Of a stretch of 64,000 nt of DNA, positions 1-8,494 are shown in pieces (position 1 is the stretch's first letter; each line of letters starts with the position of its first letter). The position numbers and the translations under genes were made by a program. The stretch is taken from positions 124,001-188,000 of the forward strand of contig JAAXGN010000016.1 in the NCBI GenBank assembly GCA_012267415.1. Reading direction: 5' to 3'. The notes beneath the pieces are model-generated. The model worked only from the letters and a program-made list of their open reading frames with translations. It was not told where the DNA came from and ran no database searches. The stretch is from Candidatus Poribacteria bacterium. GTDB lineage: Bacteria > Poribacteria > WGA-4E > WGA-3G.

Positions 1-1434
1 CTGCTGGCGGAGGATATGGAAACTGGTGAATCACCCGATTTACTCCAGCAGTACGCACGTATTCAGGAACAACATGAGCGACTCGGTGGATACGATTATG
101 AACATAAGATCAATCGCGTTCTTGGAGGATTGGGTTTTACGCAACAGGACTTCAACCTACCGGTCAGTGTCCTCAGTGGTGGACAAAAAAGTAGAGCAAC
201 ATTGGCGAAACTCCTCCTTGAAGAACCCGACCTATTGCTGTTTGACGAACCCACAAATCATCTTGACATAAACGGAATTCAATGGTTAGAAAACTATCTC
301 AACACCGAATACAAGGGAGGTGTTCTGGTTGTTTCTCACGATAGATATTTTTTAGATAAGGTTGTTCGAAAGGTATGGGAACTTACTGAACAGAAAATAA
401 ATGTCTACCGAGGCAATTATTCCAAATTCTTGGAAATCAAAAATATTGAGAAACTCGTTGACAGTCGTGCCTATAAAATGCAGCAAGCATTTCTTGAAAA
501 GGAGAAAGAGTTCATCGATCGTAATATCGCAGGACAACGCACACGTGAAGCACAAGGAAGACGAAAAAGACTGGAACGTGTGGCGTTAGTTGAAAAACCG
601 AAATCTGAATCCCCAACGTTGAAACTCAATATCTCACCTTCAAAACGTGGTGGAGATGACATCCTGCGATGCAAAAACGTTAGTAAGCAATTTGATGATA
701 AAGTACTATTTACAGACCTAACTTTTGATGTTTATCGGGGGGATGTGGTAGGAATTATAGGACCGAACGGTACGGGTAAGACTACGTTTTTTCGCATGAT
801 GCTGGGAGAAGAAAAACCTACAGCCGGAGAACTTTGGGTGGGACCTAATCTCAAACTTGGGTATTATACACAAGAATTAGAGGGACTCAACTTAACAAAC
901 GATGTGCTGGATGAGGTATGGGAGCTATGTCCAGATAAAACGCAATTTGAAATCCGAAGCTATCTGGCGAAGTTCCTCTTTTCAGGAGATGATGTGTTCA
1001 AACAGATTGGCAACCTAAGTGGTGGCGAACAGAGTCGCGTGCAACTGGCGAAGTTGCTCTTAGAAAAGGCAAATGTCCTTTTACTTGATGAACCGACAAA
1101 CCATTTAGATATCCCAGCACGCGAGGCACTTGAAAATGCACTCGCCGAATATCCTGCCACGTTGTTCATTATCTCTCATGACCGTTTCCTTTTAAACCGT
1201 CTCGCAACAAAACTCCTGATTTTTGATGTAACCAAAGATGGAACAAACACGTTCCTGTTTACAGGTACTTATACAGACTTTGAAGCAACACAACAGAAAC
1301 AGACTGTTGAAGAGAAAGAGATCCTTCAAAAAAAGACTGTTGAGCATGAGTCTCCACTTAAACGATCTAAGTCAAAATCAAAGTCTAAACGGAAACGAAA
1401 AATGAAGGCACAACGCTTGGTTGGCAGCAATTAA
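1..1434 (+). CDS. ABC-F family ATPase, 5' end cut by window edge
   Basis: The reading frame is open from base 1, so the true start and the first Walker A lie upstream. What remains is the end of ATPase domain 1 (LSGGQ signature, then LLLFDEPTNHLD Walker B), the charged helical inter-domain linker typical of ABC-F proteins, and a complete second ATPase domain (Walker A GPNGTGKTTF, signature LSGGEQSR, Walker B LLLDEPTNHLD). There are no membrane segments, as expected for ABC-F proteins, which act on ribosomes (EttA/Uup/antibiotic-protection types) rather than in transport. The C-terminus is a Lys/Ser/Arg-rich basic tail that could bind RNA. The Uup, EttA or resistance subclass cannot be decided without the N-terminus. 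Confidence 0.95.
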   Translation: MLAEDMETGESPDLLQQYARIQEQHERLGGYDYEHKINRVLGGLGFTQQDFNLPVSVLSGGQKSRATLAKLLLEEPDLLLFDEPTNHLDINGIQWLENYLNTEYKGGVLVVSHDRYFLDKVVRKVWELTEQKINVYRGNYSKFLEIKNIEKLVDSRAYKMQQAFLEKEKEFIDRNIAGQRTREAQGRRKRLERVALVEKPKSESPTLKLNISPSKRGGDDILRCKNVSKQFDDKVLFTDLTFDVYRGDVVGIIGPNGTGKTTFFRMMLGEEKPTAGELWVGPNLKLGYYTQELEGLNLTNDVLDEVWELCPDKTQFEIRSYLAKFLFSGDDVFKQIGNLSGGEQSRVQLAKLLLEKANVLLLDEPTNHLDIPAREALENALAEYPATLFIISHDRFLLNRLATKLLIFDVTKDGTNTFLFTGTYTDFEATQQKQTVEEKEILQKKTVEHESPLKRSKSKSKSKRKRKMKAQRLVGSN

Positions 1435-1477
1435 CTGGTCCAAAGTGCCTGAAATTTCAAATATAAGTTATTTTTAT

Positions 1478-1506
1478 TTGACAATGGCTATAATTTAATA
1501 TATAAT
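1478..1506 (+). promoter_or_regulatory. Consensus sigma-70-type promoter of the MarR gene
   Basis: A perfect TTGACA (1478-1483) and a perfect TATAAT (1501-1506) are separated by exactly 17 bases. The predicted transcription start, near 1513, falls inside the palindrome at 1511-1522. Confidence 0.85.
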
Positions 1507-1510
1507 TTAT

Positions 1511-1522
1511 GTCGTATACGAC
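1511..1522. promoter_or_regulatory. Palindromic operator candidate at the MarR transcription start
   Basis: GTCGTATACGAC is a perfect 12-base palindrome immediately downstream of the -10 box. A repressor bound here would block initiation. Since MarR proteins usually bind palindromes and often control themselves, autoregulation is the simplest reading. This is inference. Confidence 0.6.
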
Positions 1523-1558
1523 GGATTATATATCTGATATAGGACGTATTTTAAAAAG

Positions 1559-2437
1559 ATGTCAAAAAACCATGGGTTCAATCAAGAAATAGATGTTGTC
1601 ATGCGTGTGATGCGTCATGCGCAAGCAGCAGTCAAATCCAGGTTTATTCAGGATGTTGTCCCTAACCGGCTAACAATCGTTCAGTTCAACGCTTTACAAC
1701 ATCTCCACTGGTATGGTCGAGACGCTGGGATGTATGTCAGCAAATTAGGTGAACATCTGGGACTGGCACACAACACAGTTTCAGGATTGGTAGATCGTCT
1801 TGAACGTCATGGATGGGTAATACGTCGTAAATGTGAAGAAGATCGTAGACGTGCTCGCATTCAACTGACACCGCAATCAAAGGAACTTTTCCGTGAACGG
1901 GTGGAACATGTTGTGGACTTTTGGGAACAGACCGTTGGTCAACTTTCCGCCGAAGAACAGCAGAACCTGATTGACAGTTTAAAAAAGCTGCAACAGGTGA
2001 TGGCAAAACCGGTGTGGCCAAGTTATTCACAGTTACACCCACGTGATGCTGATCATTTGCGGGAAAAGTTTGAAACCGATATTGATGAACTCGCACAGAC
2101 AAAACTGAAACTTGTCGGAATTCGGTTAATACTCGCACAGATTGCAGAAAAACGGAATGAGCACGAACTCGCGGCATACCTTAACCAAGCTGCATCCGAA
2201 GAGATACGACATACGAACCAGTTGTTTTCTCTACTCGGACATGGAGAACATTTTGACAAACTGCTTTCATCACTCGTTGATGAAGATAAAGTCGTATATG
2301 AGGAGTTATTAGCATTAATTGATGATGCTCCTTGCACCGAAGAGGATGAAGAATTTGTCCTTCTCCAACAGATGCTTCAAGATAGCCATAGATATAAAAA
2401 ATGGTTTCGCAGGGTTCACAAAGAAAAAAATCGGTGA
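1559..2437 (+). CDS. MarR-family transcriptional regulator with a C-terminal helical (ferritin-like?) domain
   Basis: Residues 1-145 fit a MarR winged helix: recognition region LGLAHNTVSGLVDRLERHGW followed by a wing with the DRR motif (EEDRRRARI). MarR proteins are dimeric repressors that often sense small molecules or oxidants. The protein is about twice the usual 140-150 residues. Residues ~160-292 form an all-helical extension containing ASEEIRH and QDSHR, which resemble helix motifs of ferritin-like/rubrerythrin domains, although a full set of metal ligands is not evident. The start codon has a weak ribosome site; the consensus promoter and palindrome just upstream support it. The ECF sigma gene follows 62 bases downstream and may be cotranscribed. 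Confidence 0.88.
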   Translation: MSKNHGFNQEIDVVMRVMRHAQAAVKSRFIQDVVPNRLTIVQFNALQHLHWYGRDAGMYVSKLGEHLGLAHNTVSGLVDRLERHGWVIRRKCEEDRRRARIQLTPQSKELFRERVEHVVDFWEQTVGQLSAEEQQNLIDSLKKLQQVMAKPVWPSYSQLHPRDADHLREKFETDIDELAQTKLKLVGIRLILAQIAEKRNEHELAAYLNQAASEEIRHTNQLFSLLGHGEHFDKLLSSLVDEDKVVYEELLALIDDAPCTEEDEEFVLLQQMLQDSHRYKKWFRRVHKEKNR

Positions 2438-2453
2438 CTTCTATTCTATCAAA

Positions 2454-2478
2454 GACCAACTGAGTCTCAGTCTTGGTC
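2454..2478 (+). promoter_or_regulatory. Inverted repeat between the MarR and sigma genes
   Basis: GACCAACTGA and TCAG-TC-TTGGTC pair as a stem with a two-base bulge and a three-base loop. It lies between the MarR stop and the ribosome site (GAGAGGAG) of the sigma gene. It could be an operator, attenuator or mRNA processing hairpin; there is no T-run, so a simple terminator is less likely. Confidence 0.45.
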
Positions 2479-2499
2479 AATGACACTTGAGAGGAGAAC

Positions 2500-3114
2500 A
2501 TGCAGTCCCAAAGCCAAGAGAATATCCCACTATCCGATAACGATGATGCTGAACTGATAGAGCAATTTCAGAATGGCAATACTGCTGTATTTGATACACT
2601 TTTTACCCGTTATCAGAAACGCACCTATCGGTTGGTTCAACGTTTCGTGCCAAACCATGAAGATGCACTTGATATTACACAAGATGCTTTCATCAGAGCG
2701 TATCAAGGATTAAGTAATTTCAAGAGTCAATGTCAGTTTTATAGTTGGCTTTACCGCATTACAGTCAACCTCTGTATAGATTTTTTGCGTAAGAAATCTC
2801 GGTCGGAAGTCATGGTATATGAGTCTGAAGACTCTGATGAATTGCCGATGGCGAACTTCCCTGACTTACGGTCAGTTTCCCCCGCAAAAGCTGCTGAAAA
2901 CAAGGAACTCAGATCACAGATACGCAAGGCTATCCGTCAACTGCCACCTAAGCAACGCCAAATCTTTATCCTTCGTCACTGGGACGGATTATCCCTGAAA
3001 GACATTGCGACGGTAGTCGGCAGATCGGATGGCACAGTCAAAGCGCACCTATTCCACGCACATCGCAACCTCCGCAAACATCTGCAACCTTACCTGAAGG
3101 AAGCGGATCTTTAG
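2500..3114 (+). CDS. RNA polymerase ECF-type sigma-70 factor
   Basis: The 204-residue protein has sigma region 2 (LFTRYQKRTYRLVQRFV, then DALDITQDAFIRAYQGL and FYSWLYRITVNLCIDFLRKK) and region 4 (LPPKQRQIFILRHWDGLSLKDIA with helix-turn-helix SDGTVKAHLFHAHRNLRKHL). Regions 1 and 3 are missing, as in the ECF group, which direct polymerase to stress or envelope promoters. A strong ribosome site, GAGAGGAG, precedes the ATG. No anti-sigma gene follows; the next 550 bases are non-coding repeats, so the mode of control is unclear. Location after a MarR gene suggests joint control. Confidence 0.95.
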   Translation: MQSQSQENIPLSDNDDAELIEQFQNGNTAVFDTLFTRYQKRTYRLVQRFVPNHEDALDITQDAFIRAYQGLSNFKSQCQFYSWLYRITVNLCIDFLRKKSRSEVMVYESEDSDELPMANFPDLRSVSPAKAAENKELRSQIRKAIRQLPPKQRQIFILRHWDGLSLKDIATVVGRSDGTVKAHLFHAHRNLRKHLQPYLKEADL

Positions 3115-3125
3115 TCATTTCGTCA

Positions 3126-3147
3126 AGACGGGGTAATACCCCCGTCT
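3126..3147 (+). terminator. Hairpin just after the sigma gene
   Basis: AGACGGGG (3126-3133) pairs with CCCCGTCT (3140-3147) around a six-base loop, 12 bases after the stop. The strong GC stem suits a terminator, but no T-run follows, so it may be Rho-assisted or simply one of the genome's dispersed hairpins. Confidence 0.5.
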
Positions 3148-3179
3148 CCCCTGCCTGTCATACCCTAATTATAGATGTA

Positions 3180-3493
3180 GCACATTCATCCTTGATTGTG
3201 CTTCTTTCTAAAACACTGCTCCATCATTACCCTCTCGTACAACAAACATCCTGATATAGTCGTAGCACATTCATCCTTGATTGTGCTTCTTTGGACAAGA
3301 ACCATCCTTCATTGGACTTCTCTGTCCCCATTGATAAGGGCCCAATTCTAAGCATATAACTTTAACGCGTGGAGTGACGTGCTTCGTTGCACAATCAAGG
3401 ATGAATGTGCAACGGATTGATAACGCTAAATGATGAGCTGATACTTTAGCGCGGGGATGATGGGATGCGGGGCACAATCAAGGATGAATGTGC
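3180..3493. repeat. Four copies of a 22-base imperfect palindrome (two direct, two inverted)
   Basis: The unit GCACATTCATCCTTGATTG plus TGC occurs at 3180-3201 and 3265-3286, and its exact reverse complement at 3389-3410 and 3472-3493. Each unit is itself a near hairpin (GCACA.TCA/TGA.TGTGC, loop of four), so the block is an inverted set of hairpins. This 550-base interval between the sigma and peptidase genes holds no convincing gene; a 68-codon frame on the minus strand here is made largely of the repeats. Confidence 0.85.
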
Positions 3494-3559
3494 TACCTGC
3501 TCCTCTGATTTCTATTTTAGATATACATAAGATATACATAGATTTAAAACCCTAAAAAG

Positions 3560-3568
3560 TGCTATAAT
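3560..3568 (+). promoter_or_regulatory. Extended -10 promoter candidate for the S9 peptidase
   Basis: TGCTATAAT is a perfect extended -10 element (TGnTATAAT) in an AT-rich tract about 100 bases before the peptidase start. No good -35 is seen, as is usual for extended -10 promoters. Confidence 0.5.
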
Positions 3569-3669
3569 TTCAAACGTGGATTTTTGTCCTTCTGTTTTTG
3601 TAATGTAGTTTAAACTATAAGACAAAAACCCATCTTATTTAACTAATTTTGGCGAAGGTATTGTTGAAA

Positions 3670-5916
3670 ATGCAAAGCAAAATGTTAACAGATATTGAGA
3701 CAATTCTTTCTTTAGAGCTTCTCACTGAATCCCATCCAATTGCTGTTTCTTCTGATAGTTCCAGACTTGCTGTTGTGACTCAAAACCATAATAGAAAACA
3801 AATTTCAGCAAAAAAAGGGGATAGATTCCTTTCAACAGGTCCACCGATTTTTTTTGAAGGGAGTGAGATAAGGGTCATTGATGTCAAGAGTGGGGAATCT
3901 CAGAATCTCACACCAAACTGGGGAACAAGTTACTTTCCCGTATGGTCACCTGACGGTAAGAAATTGGCTTTTTATTCTGATAGAAATGGAAAGAATCAAC
4001 TGTATATATGGGAAGATGGAGAAAACGAACCATATCTTGTGAGTGATGCTACAATTCGATCATTTTACAGAGATAGTCTACCTATCTGGACGTTGGATGG
4101 GATGCATATTATCGTTAAGTTATTACCCGAAATAGACAACAACGATGAAACCAAACTAAATGAAAATTCTGTTTATGTAAAAGTATTTACAAACGATATT
4201 ACAGAAACACCACCTGAAGTTAAGGACGATCCCGATAGCAGATCTGATCCATGGTGGCCCTTGGGTGTTGAAAAACTGTTTTCATCAGATGTATGTGTCA
4301 TTTCAGTAACTACTGGAGAAGTCAGAACATTAGCCCAAGGACTCTATCCTTTTGGTATCCGTATTTCACCTGATGGAAAAAAAGTGGCTGTCATGAGTTT
4401 TCGCGGTTATGTCGGATTAGAGAATGCTCAGCAAGTATATGGATTTCATATTCTATCTCTGGATGGCACAAAGCCAAAACTACTTGCAGATTCACTGAGG
4501 CACAATGGACTCTTATTTAGTTGGTCTCCAGATGGACGTTATATTGCTTATGGAACAACGGGATATCCACTCGCAATTCAGGAATCAAAAAATGAAATCT
4601 ATCTCGTTTCCGCATCCGATGGAAGACAAATCTGTCTAACTGAAGATACTGATCATGCTTTAGTGAATAGTACACATCCACCTTTATGGAGTTCAGATAG
4701 CCGTTACCTATATTGTGTTGCTCGAAGTCATCTATGGCGAATTACAATCGCTGACAGATCCATTGAAAAGCTAACAGATAGATTCGACAGACAGGTTGTC
4801 CGGATTGTTCAGCGATCTAATGCGGATACCGTTTGGTCATCAGACAATGATGAATCTGTATACATTCAGACAGTAAAAGGAAACGAGCACGGGTTTCATC
4901 GCGTTAACCTTAAAACTCTTGAGATTACAAAATTGGTCACAGAAGAACGCGTGTATAATCCTAATAATAGAAACATGGATGTGGCACCTAAATCGGGTGA
5001 TATCTTCTATACAATTGAAGACATAAATCATCCAGCTGATGTGTGGATAGTGAATGGTAACTCCTTAAAATCGAGACAACTTACTTATCTAAATCCAGAA
5101 ATAAAAGAAACACATTTCGGGTCTTCCAAAGTCATTACTTGGCAGACTCCCACTGGAAAAGAGTTAAAAGGGGCATTATTATTTCCCGAAGACTATACTG
5201 AAGGAAAAAGTTACCCAGTTATCACAGAAGTCTATGGCGGTTCATTTCTATCGCGCATGTCGAACGATTTTGGCACCGATGGTATAGGACATAGGTTTTT
5301 GCTCACAAGGAATGGGTACGTCGTCTTCCTACCAGATATGCCAATGCAATCACATTCTCCTATTCAGGAATTGACAGAATCCGTTCTTTCAGGCATAGAT
5401 ACACTGATAGACATAGGAATTGCTGATTCAAAACGTTTAGGAGTGATGGGACACAGTTACGGTGGATATTGCGTCAATGCATTGATCACTCAGACAACAC
5501 GGTTTGCAGCAGCAGTTGCAAGTTCATCTATCTGCAATCTGATTAGTTTTACTGGATTCTTGACTGAGGATGGGGATAGTCCTTGGATAACTTGGACAGA
5601 GAAAAGTCAAGGAAAAATGGGTGGTTCAATATGGGATTTTCGCGAACGGTATATCGAAAACTCACCCATCTTTTTTCTTGATAATGTTGAAACACCTATA
5701 CTATTAGTTGTTGGGGCTTTAGAAAAATATACTGCTTTACAAGCTGGCGAAATGTTCTCTGGGTTACGTAGACTCGGAAAAAAGGTGGTATTGGTTCGAT
5801 ATGAGGATGAAGGACATGTACCTCAAAAAGGACGTTATCCGAATGCAGTTGACTATTGGCAGCGAGTGCTTACATGGTTTGATGAACATCTGGCAGAATC
5901 GTCAGAGGGCATCTAA
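3670..5916 (+). CDS. S9 (prolyl oligopeptidase/DPP4-like) family serine peptidase
   Basis: The N-terminal ~430 residues contain TolB/PD40-like propeller blades (FPVWSPDGKKLAFYSDRNG, LFSWSPDGRYIAYG, PLWSSDSRYLY). The C-terminal ~250 residues are an alpha/beta hydrolase with nucleophile motif GHSYGG (Ser596) and EDEGH (His716). The usual catalytic Asp position, three residues after the conserved Gly in VVGALEK, is Glu685, which is unusual. No signal peptide is seen, so it is probably cytosolic and acts on short peptides. The frame also opens with a TTG at 3649; the ATG at 3670 is preferred, with GGCGAAGG upstream. The gene stands alone between repeat-rich spacers. Confidence 0.9.
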   Translation: MQSKMLTDIETILSLELLTESHPIAVSSDSSRLAVVTQNHNRKQISAKKGDRFLSTGPPIFFEGSEIRVIDVKSGESQNLTPNWGTSYFPVWSPDGKKLAFYSDRNGKNQLYIWEDGENEPYLVSDATIRSFYRDSLPIWTLDGMHIIVKLLPEIDNNDETKLNENSVYVKVFTNDITETPPEVKDDPDSRSDPWWPLGVEKLFSSDVCVISVTTGEVRTLAQGLYPFGIRISPDGKKVAVMSFRGYVGLENAQQVYGFHILSLDGTKPKLLADSLRHNGLLFSWSPDGRYIAYGTTGYPLAIQESKNEIYLVSASDGRQICLTEDTDHALVNSTHPPLWSSDSRYLYCVARSHLWRITIADRSIEKLTDRFDRQVVRIVQRSNADTVWSSDNDESVYIQTVKGNEHGFHRVNLKTLEITKLVTEERVYNPNNRNMDVAPKSGDIFYTIEDINHPADVWIVNGNSLKSRQLTYLNPEIKETHFGSSKVITWQTPTGKELKGALLFPEDYTEGKSYPVITEVYGGSFLSRMSNDFGTDGIGHRFLLTRNGYVVFLPDMPMQSHSPIQELTESVLSGIDTLIDIGIADSKRLGVMGHSYGGYCVNALITQTTRFAAAVASSSICNLISFTGFLTEDGDSPWITWTEKSQGKMGGSIWDFRERYIENSPIFFLDNVETPILLVVGALEKYTALQAGEMFSGLRRLGKKVVLVRYEDEGHVPQKGRYPNAVDYWQRVLTWFDEHLAESSEGI

Positions 5917-5977
5917 ACTGCGGAAGGGAAACCTGTAATATGCGGATGGGCTTTTAGCAAAATGGCGGTAATATGCG

Positions 5978-6000
5978 GTCTGGGAGACCCAGCCCCTACG
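5978..6000. repeat. Dispersed hairpin repeat, copy after the S9 peptidase
   Basis: Bases 5980-6000 match, as an exact 21-base reverse complement, the sequence at 44650-44670 overlapping the end of glyA. The local hairpin is GGTCT-GGG-AGACC. The rest of the spacer 5917-6214 holds only the msrP promoter. Confidence 0.7.
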
Positions 6001-6119
6001 ATCATTTTCGTGGACTTGATTACCCCATCATTTATTTAGTCTTCATACGTTATTTGAGCAACTCACTAACACAAACAACGAAAGCGCGTGACATTAAACA
6101 TTACCTATCATAAATAGCA

Positions 6120-6148
6120 TTGCTTAACAGAAGCAGAATCGGTATAAT
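6120..6148 (+). promoter_or_regulatory. Promoter candidate for the msrP operon
   Basis: TTGCTT (6120-6125) and a perfect TATAAT (6143-6148) are 17 bases apart, about 67 bases upstream of the first gene of the envelope operon. Confidence 0.55.
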
Positions 6149-6214
6149 TTGTATTAAAGCAAAGAAAATGATGTCGAACCTACACAAAGAAGCATAAAAT
6201 ATAGGAGTTTCAAC

Positions 6215-7177
6215 ATGGCAAATATAAAAATTCCCAAAGGATGGGAGATACCAGAAAACAGAGCTACTCCTGAATCAGACTACATTAACCGCAGAAAATT
6301 CATCAAAGACCTCGGCTTAGTAGGTGCTGGAACGTTATCCCTATTTGGCACAAATGCTTGTGCACAAGACGACAGGGTCGCAAAACAACTTGAACCTTAT
6401 CAGACACAAAAACTTGAACATAAGAAGAACACTGATTTCACCGTTAAACGAAAACAGACTGAAGAAATCGTAGCCGCTACATATAACAATTTTTATGAAT
6501 TTACAAGTTCTAAAAGCACGGTGTGGAGACGGGTTGAAAGGTTCAAAACACGTCCATGGGAGATTGAAATATCCGGACTCGTTGAGAAACCGATGACTTT
6601 GGACGTGGATGATTTGATAAAAATGATGCCACTTGAAGAACGGATCTACCGTTTTCGCTGTGTTGAGACGTGGGCTATGGTAGTGCCGTGGGTCGGCTTT
6701 CCAATGAAAGCACTGATCGAAAAAGTTCAACCCACATCTGATGCGAAATATGTGCAGATGACAACGTTTTTTGACCCCAAGGTAGCACCTCAACAGAATA
6801 ATCCGAATCTGCCGTGGCCCTATCTTGAGGGTTTATCACTTGCAGAAGCAATGAATGACCTTACACTGTTAGTCGTTGGCATCTATGGACACATTTTGCC
6901 ACCACAGCACGGTGCACCTATCCGGCTAATCGTTCCCTGGAAATACGGTTTCAAGAGTATCAAATCCATAGTCAGCATTGAACTCACTAAGAAAAAACCA
7001 CGAAACTTCTGGAACGTCATACTACCAAGAGAATACGGGTTTGAAGCCAACGTCAATCCGAATGTTCCGCATCCGCGTTGGTCGCAAGCCACCGAATGGA
7101 TGATTGGTTCTATGGAAAGACACCCTACGTTAATATATAACGGCTATGGTGACGCTGTCGCACATCTATACAATTAA
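6215..7177 (+). CDS. msrP: Protein-methionine-sulfoxide reductase catalytic subunit MsrP (YedY-like)
   Basis: MsrP is a periplasmic molybdopterin enzyme that repairs oxidised methionine in envelope proteins. Here a Tat signal is visible ([16 protein letters not shown], Arg26-Arg27), and the molybdenum-ligand cysteine is in [10 protein letters not shown] (Cys149) of the sulfite-oxidase-type fold. At 320 residues it matches the family. AGGAG precedes the ATG. The usual partner msrQ, a haem membrane protein that supplies electrons, is not adjacent; a serpin gene follows after 18 bases. The electron donor must therefore be encoded elsewhere or differ. It is the first of seven close co-directional genes, all apparently exported or membrane-attached. 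Confidence 0.93.
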   Translation: MANIKIPKGWEIPENRATPESDYINRRKFIKDLGLVGAGTLSLFGTNACAQDDRVAKQLEPYQTQKLEHKKNTDFTVKRKQTEEIVAATYNNFYEFTSSKSTVWRRVERFKTRPWEIEISGLVEKPMTLDVDDLIKMMPLEERIYRFRCVETWAMVVPWVGFPMKALIEKVQPTSDAKYVQMTTFFDPKVAPQQNNPNLPWPYLEGLSLAEAMNDLTLLVVGIYGHILPPQHGAPIRLIVPWKYGFKSIKSIVSIELTKKKPRNFWNVILPREYGFEANVNPNVPHPRWSQATEWMIGSMERHPTLIYNGYGDAVAHLYN

Positions 7178-7195
7178 TATAGGAGACTTTCTCTA

Positions 7196-8458
7196 ATGGA
7201 TATGAATTTTAAGGCAATTTATTCATTATGCATCCCGTTTCTCATGTGTGCAATCATGTTGATGATCTGCATTGGCTGCGAACGCGATACCAATATACAA
7301 GACACTAAACCTCCCTTGACAGGTACCATTGAACCTGGTGTCGTTGACGCAAACACACAATTCGGTTTTAACTTATTCAACGAAATCCTAAATACTGAAG
7401 AAGATATAAACATATTTATCTCTCCATTCAGTGTTTCGCTTGCATTAGCGATGACTTTAAACGGTGCAGCAGAGACGACTGAACAAGCTATGACAGACAC
7501 GCTCCAACTACAAGGCAACGATTCTGAAACCATCAATACAAGCTACGCCTTATTACTTCAAGCACTAAAAACTTCTGATCCTAAAGTGACACTGGAAATC
7601 GCAAACTCACTCTGGGCGGATCAACATTTCACATTCAATCAAGATTTTCTACAGCGAAATACCGACTATTTTGGTGCGGAAGTTTCGACGCTTGATTTCA
7701 GAGATTCAAATTCTGTTGACACAATCAATCAATGGGTCAATACAAATACGAACGGAAAGATAGAAAAAATCCTTGAGAAAATTGCCGAAGACGAAATACT
7801 ATTTCTTATCAATGCCATCTATTTCAAAGGAGCATGGCAAACAGAATTTGACCCCGCAAATACGCGTGATAATACATTCCATCTCACTGATGGCAGTCAA
7901 AAGCAGGTCCCCATGATGACTCGGGAGGATACGTATCCGTTTTATTACGCATCGGATTTTACTGCAATTAGTCTGCCTTACGGAGAAGGAAGGGTAAGTA
8001 TGTATATCTTCTTACCATCCCAAAACTCCAGTCTTGACCAATTTCTTGAGAATTTGAATGCAGAAAATTGGCAGGAATGGATATCACAGTTCCGTGAACA
8101 GAAGGTCTGGTTACAAATTCCAAGATATAAATTTAAATATAAAAGTAACCTAAACAATGTTCTCAAGGCACTCGGTATGGGTATAGCATTTGATGAAAAT
8201 GCAGCTAACTTCAACCGGATGCTGCCTGATAGTGCAGTAACGACAGGGAATCTGTTTATCTCAAGAGTTGATCATAAAACGTTTGTAGAAGTCAATGAAG
8301 AAGGCACTGAAGCTGCCGCCGTGACGAATGTTGGGATAGGTGTTACATCGGCTCCACCACAATTTATCGTCAACCGTCCGTTCTTCTTTGTAATTCATGA
8401 CAATGAAACGAAAACAGTGCTATTCATGGGAACTGTCATTGATCCTACGCAAAAGTAG
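7196..8458 (+). CDS. Serpin-family lipoprotein 1
   Basis: Serpins are suicide inhibitors of serine or cysteine proteases. The 420-residue protein has a lipoprotein signal (lipobox CIGC), so it is likely membrane-anchored, then a full serpin fold: the FISPFSVSLALAMTLNGA start, NAIYFKGAWQTEFDPANT, and the reactive-loop hinge EEGTEAAAVTNV. Aligned with alpha-1-antitrypsin without gaps from the hinge to the NRPFFF strand, the scissile pair is Thr-Ser (P1 codon 8344-8346). The intact Ala-rich hinge suggests an inhibitory serpin. It starts 18 bases after msrP and is closely similar to the next gene, indicating tandem duplication. Confidence 0.96.
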   Translation: MDMNFKAIYSLCIPFLMCAIMLMICIGCERDTNIQDTKPPLTGTIEPGVVDANTQFGFNLFNEILNTEEDINIFISPFSVSLALAMTLNGAAETTEQAMTDTLQLQGNDSETINTSYALLLQALKTSDPKVTLEIANSLWADQHFTFNQDFLQRNTDYFGAEVSTLDFRDSNSVDTINQWVNTNTNGKIEKILEKIAEDEILFLINAIYFKGAWQTEFDPANTRDNTFHLTDGSQKQVPMMTREDTYPFYYASDFTAISLPYGEGRVSMYIFLPSQNSSLDQFLENLNAENWQEWISQFREQKVWLQIPRYKFKYKSNLNNVLKALGMGIAFDENAANFNRMLPDSAVTTGNLFISRVDHKTFVEVNEEGTEAAAVTNVGIGVTSAPPQFIVNRPFFFVIHDNETKTVLFMGTVIDPTQK

Positions 8459-8494
8459 TTTTCTGTTAGACGTGCCGCTGAAATGGAGAAACCA

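Noticed and set aside
1737-2177. 146-codon minus-strand frame within the MarR gene
   Set aside because: Shadow of a real gene; no start signals.
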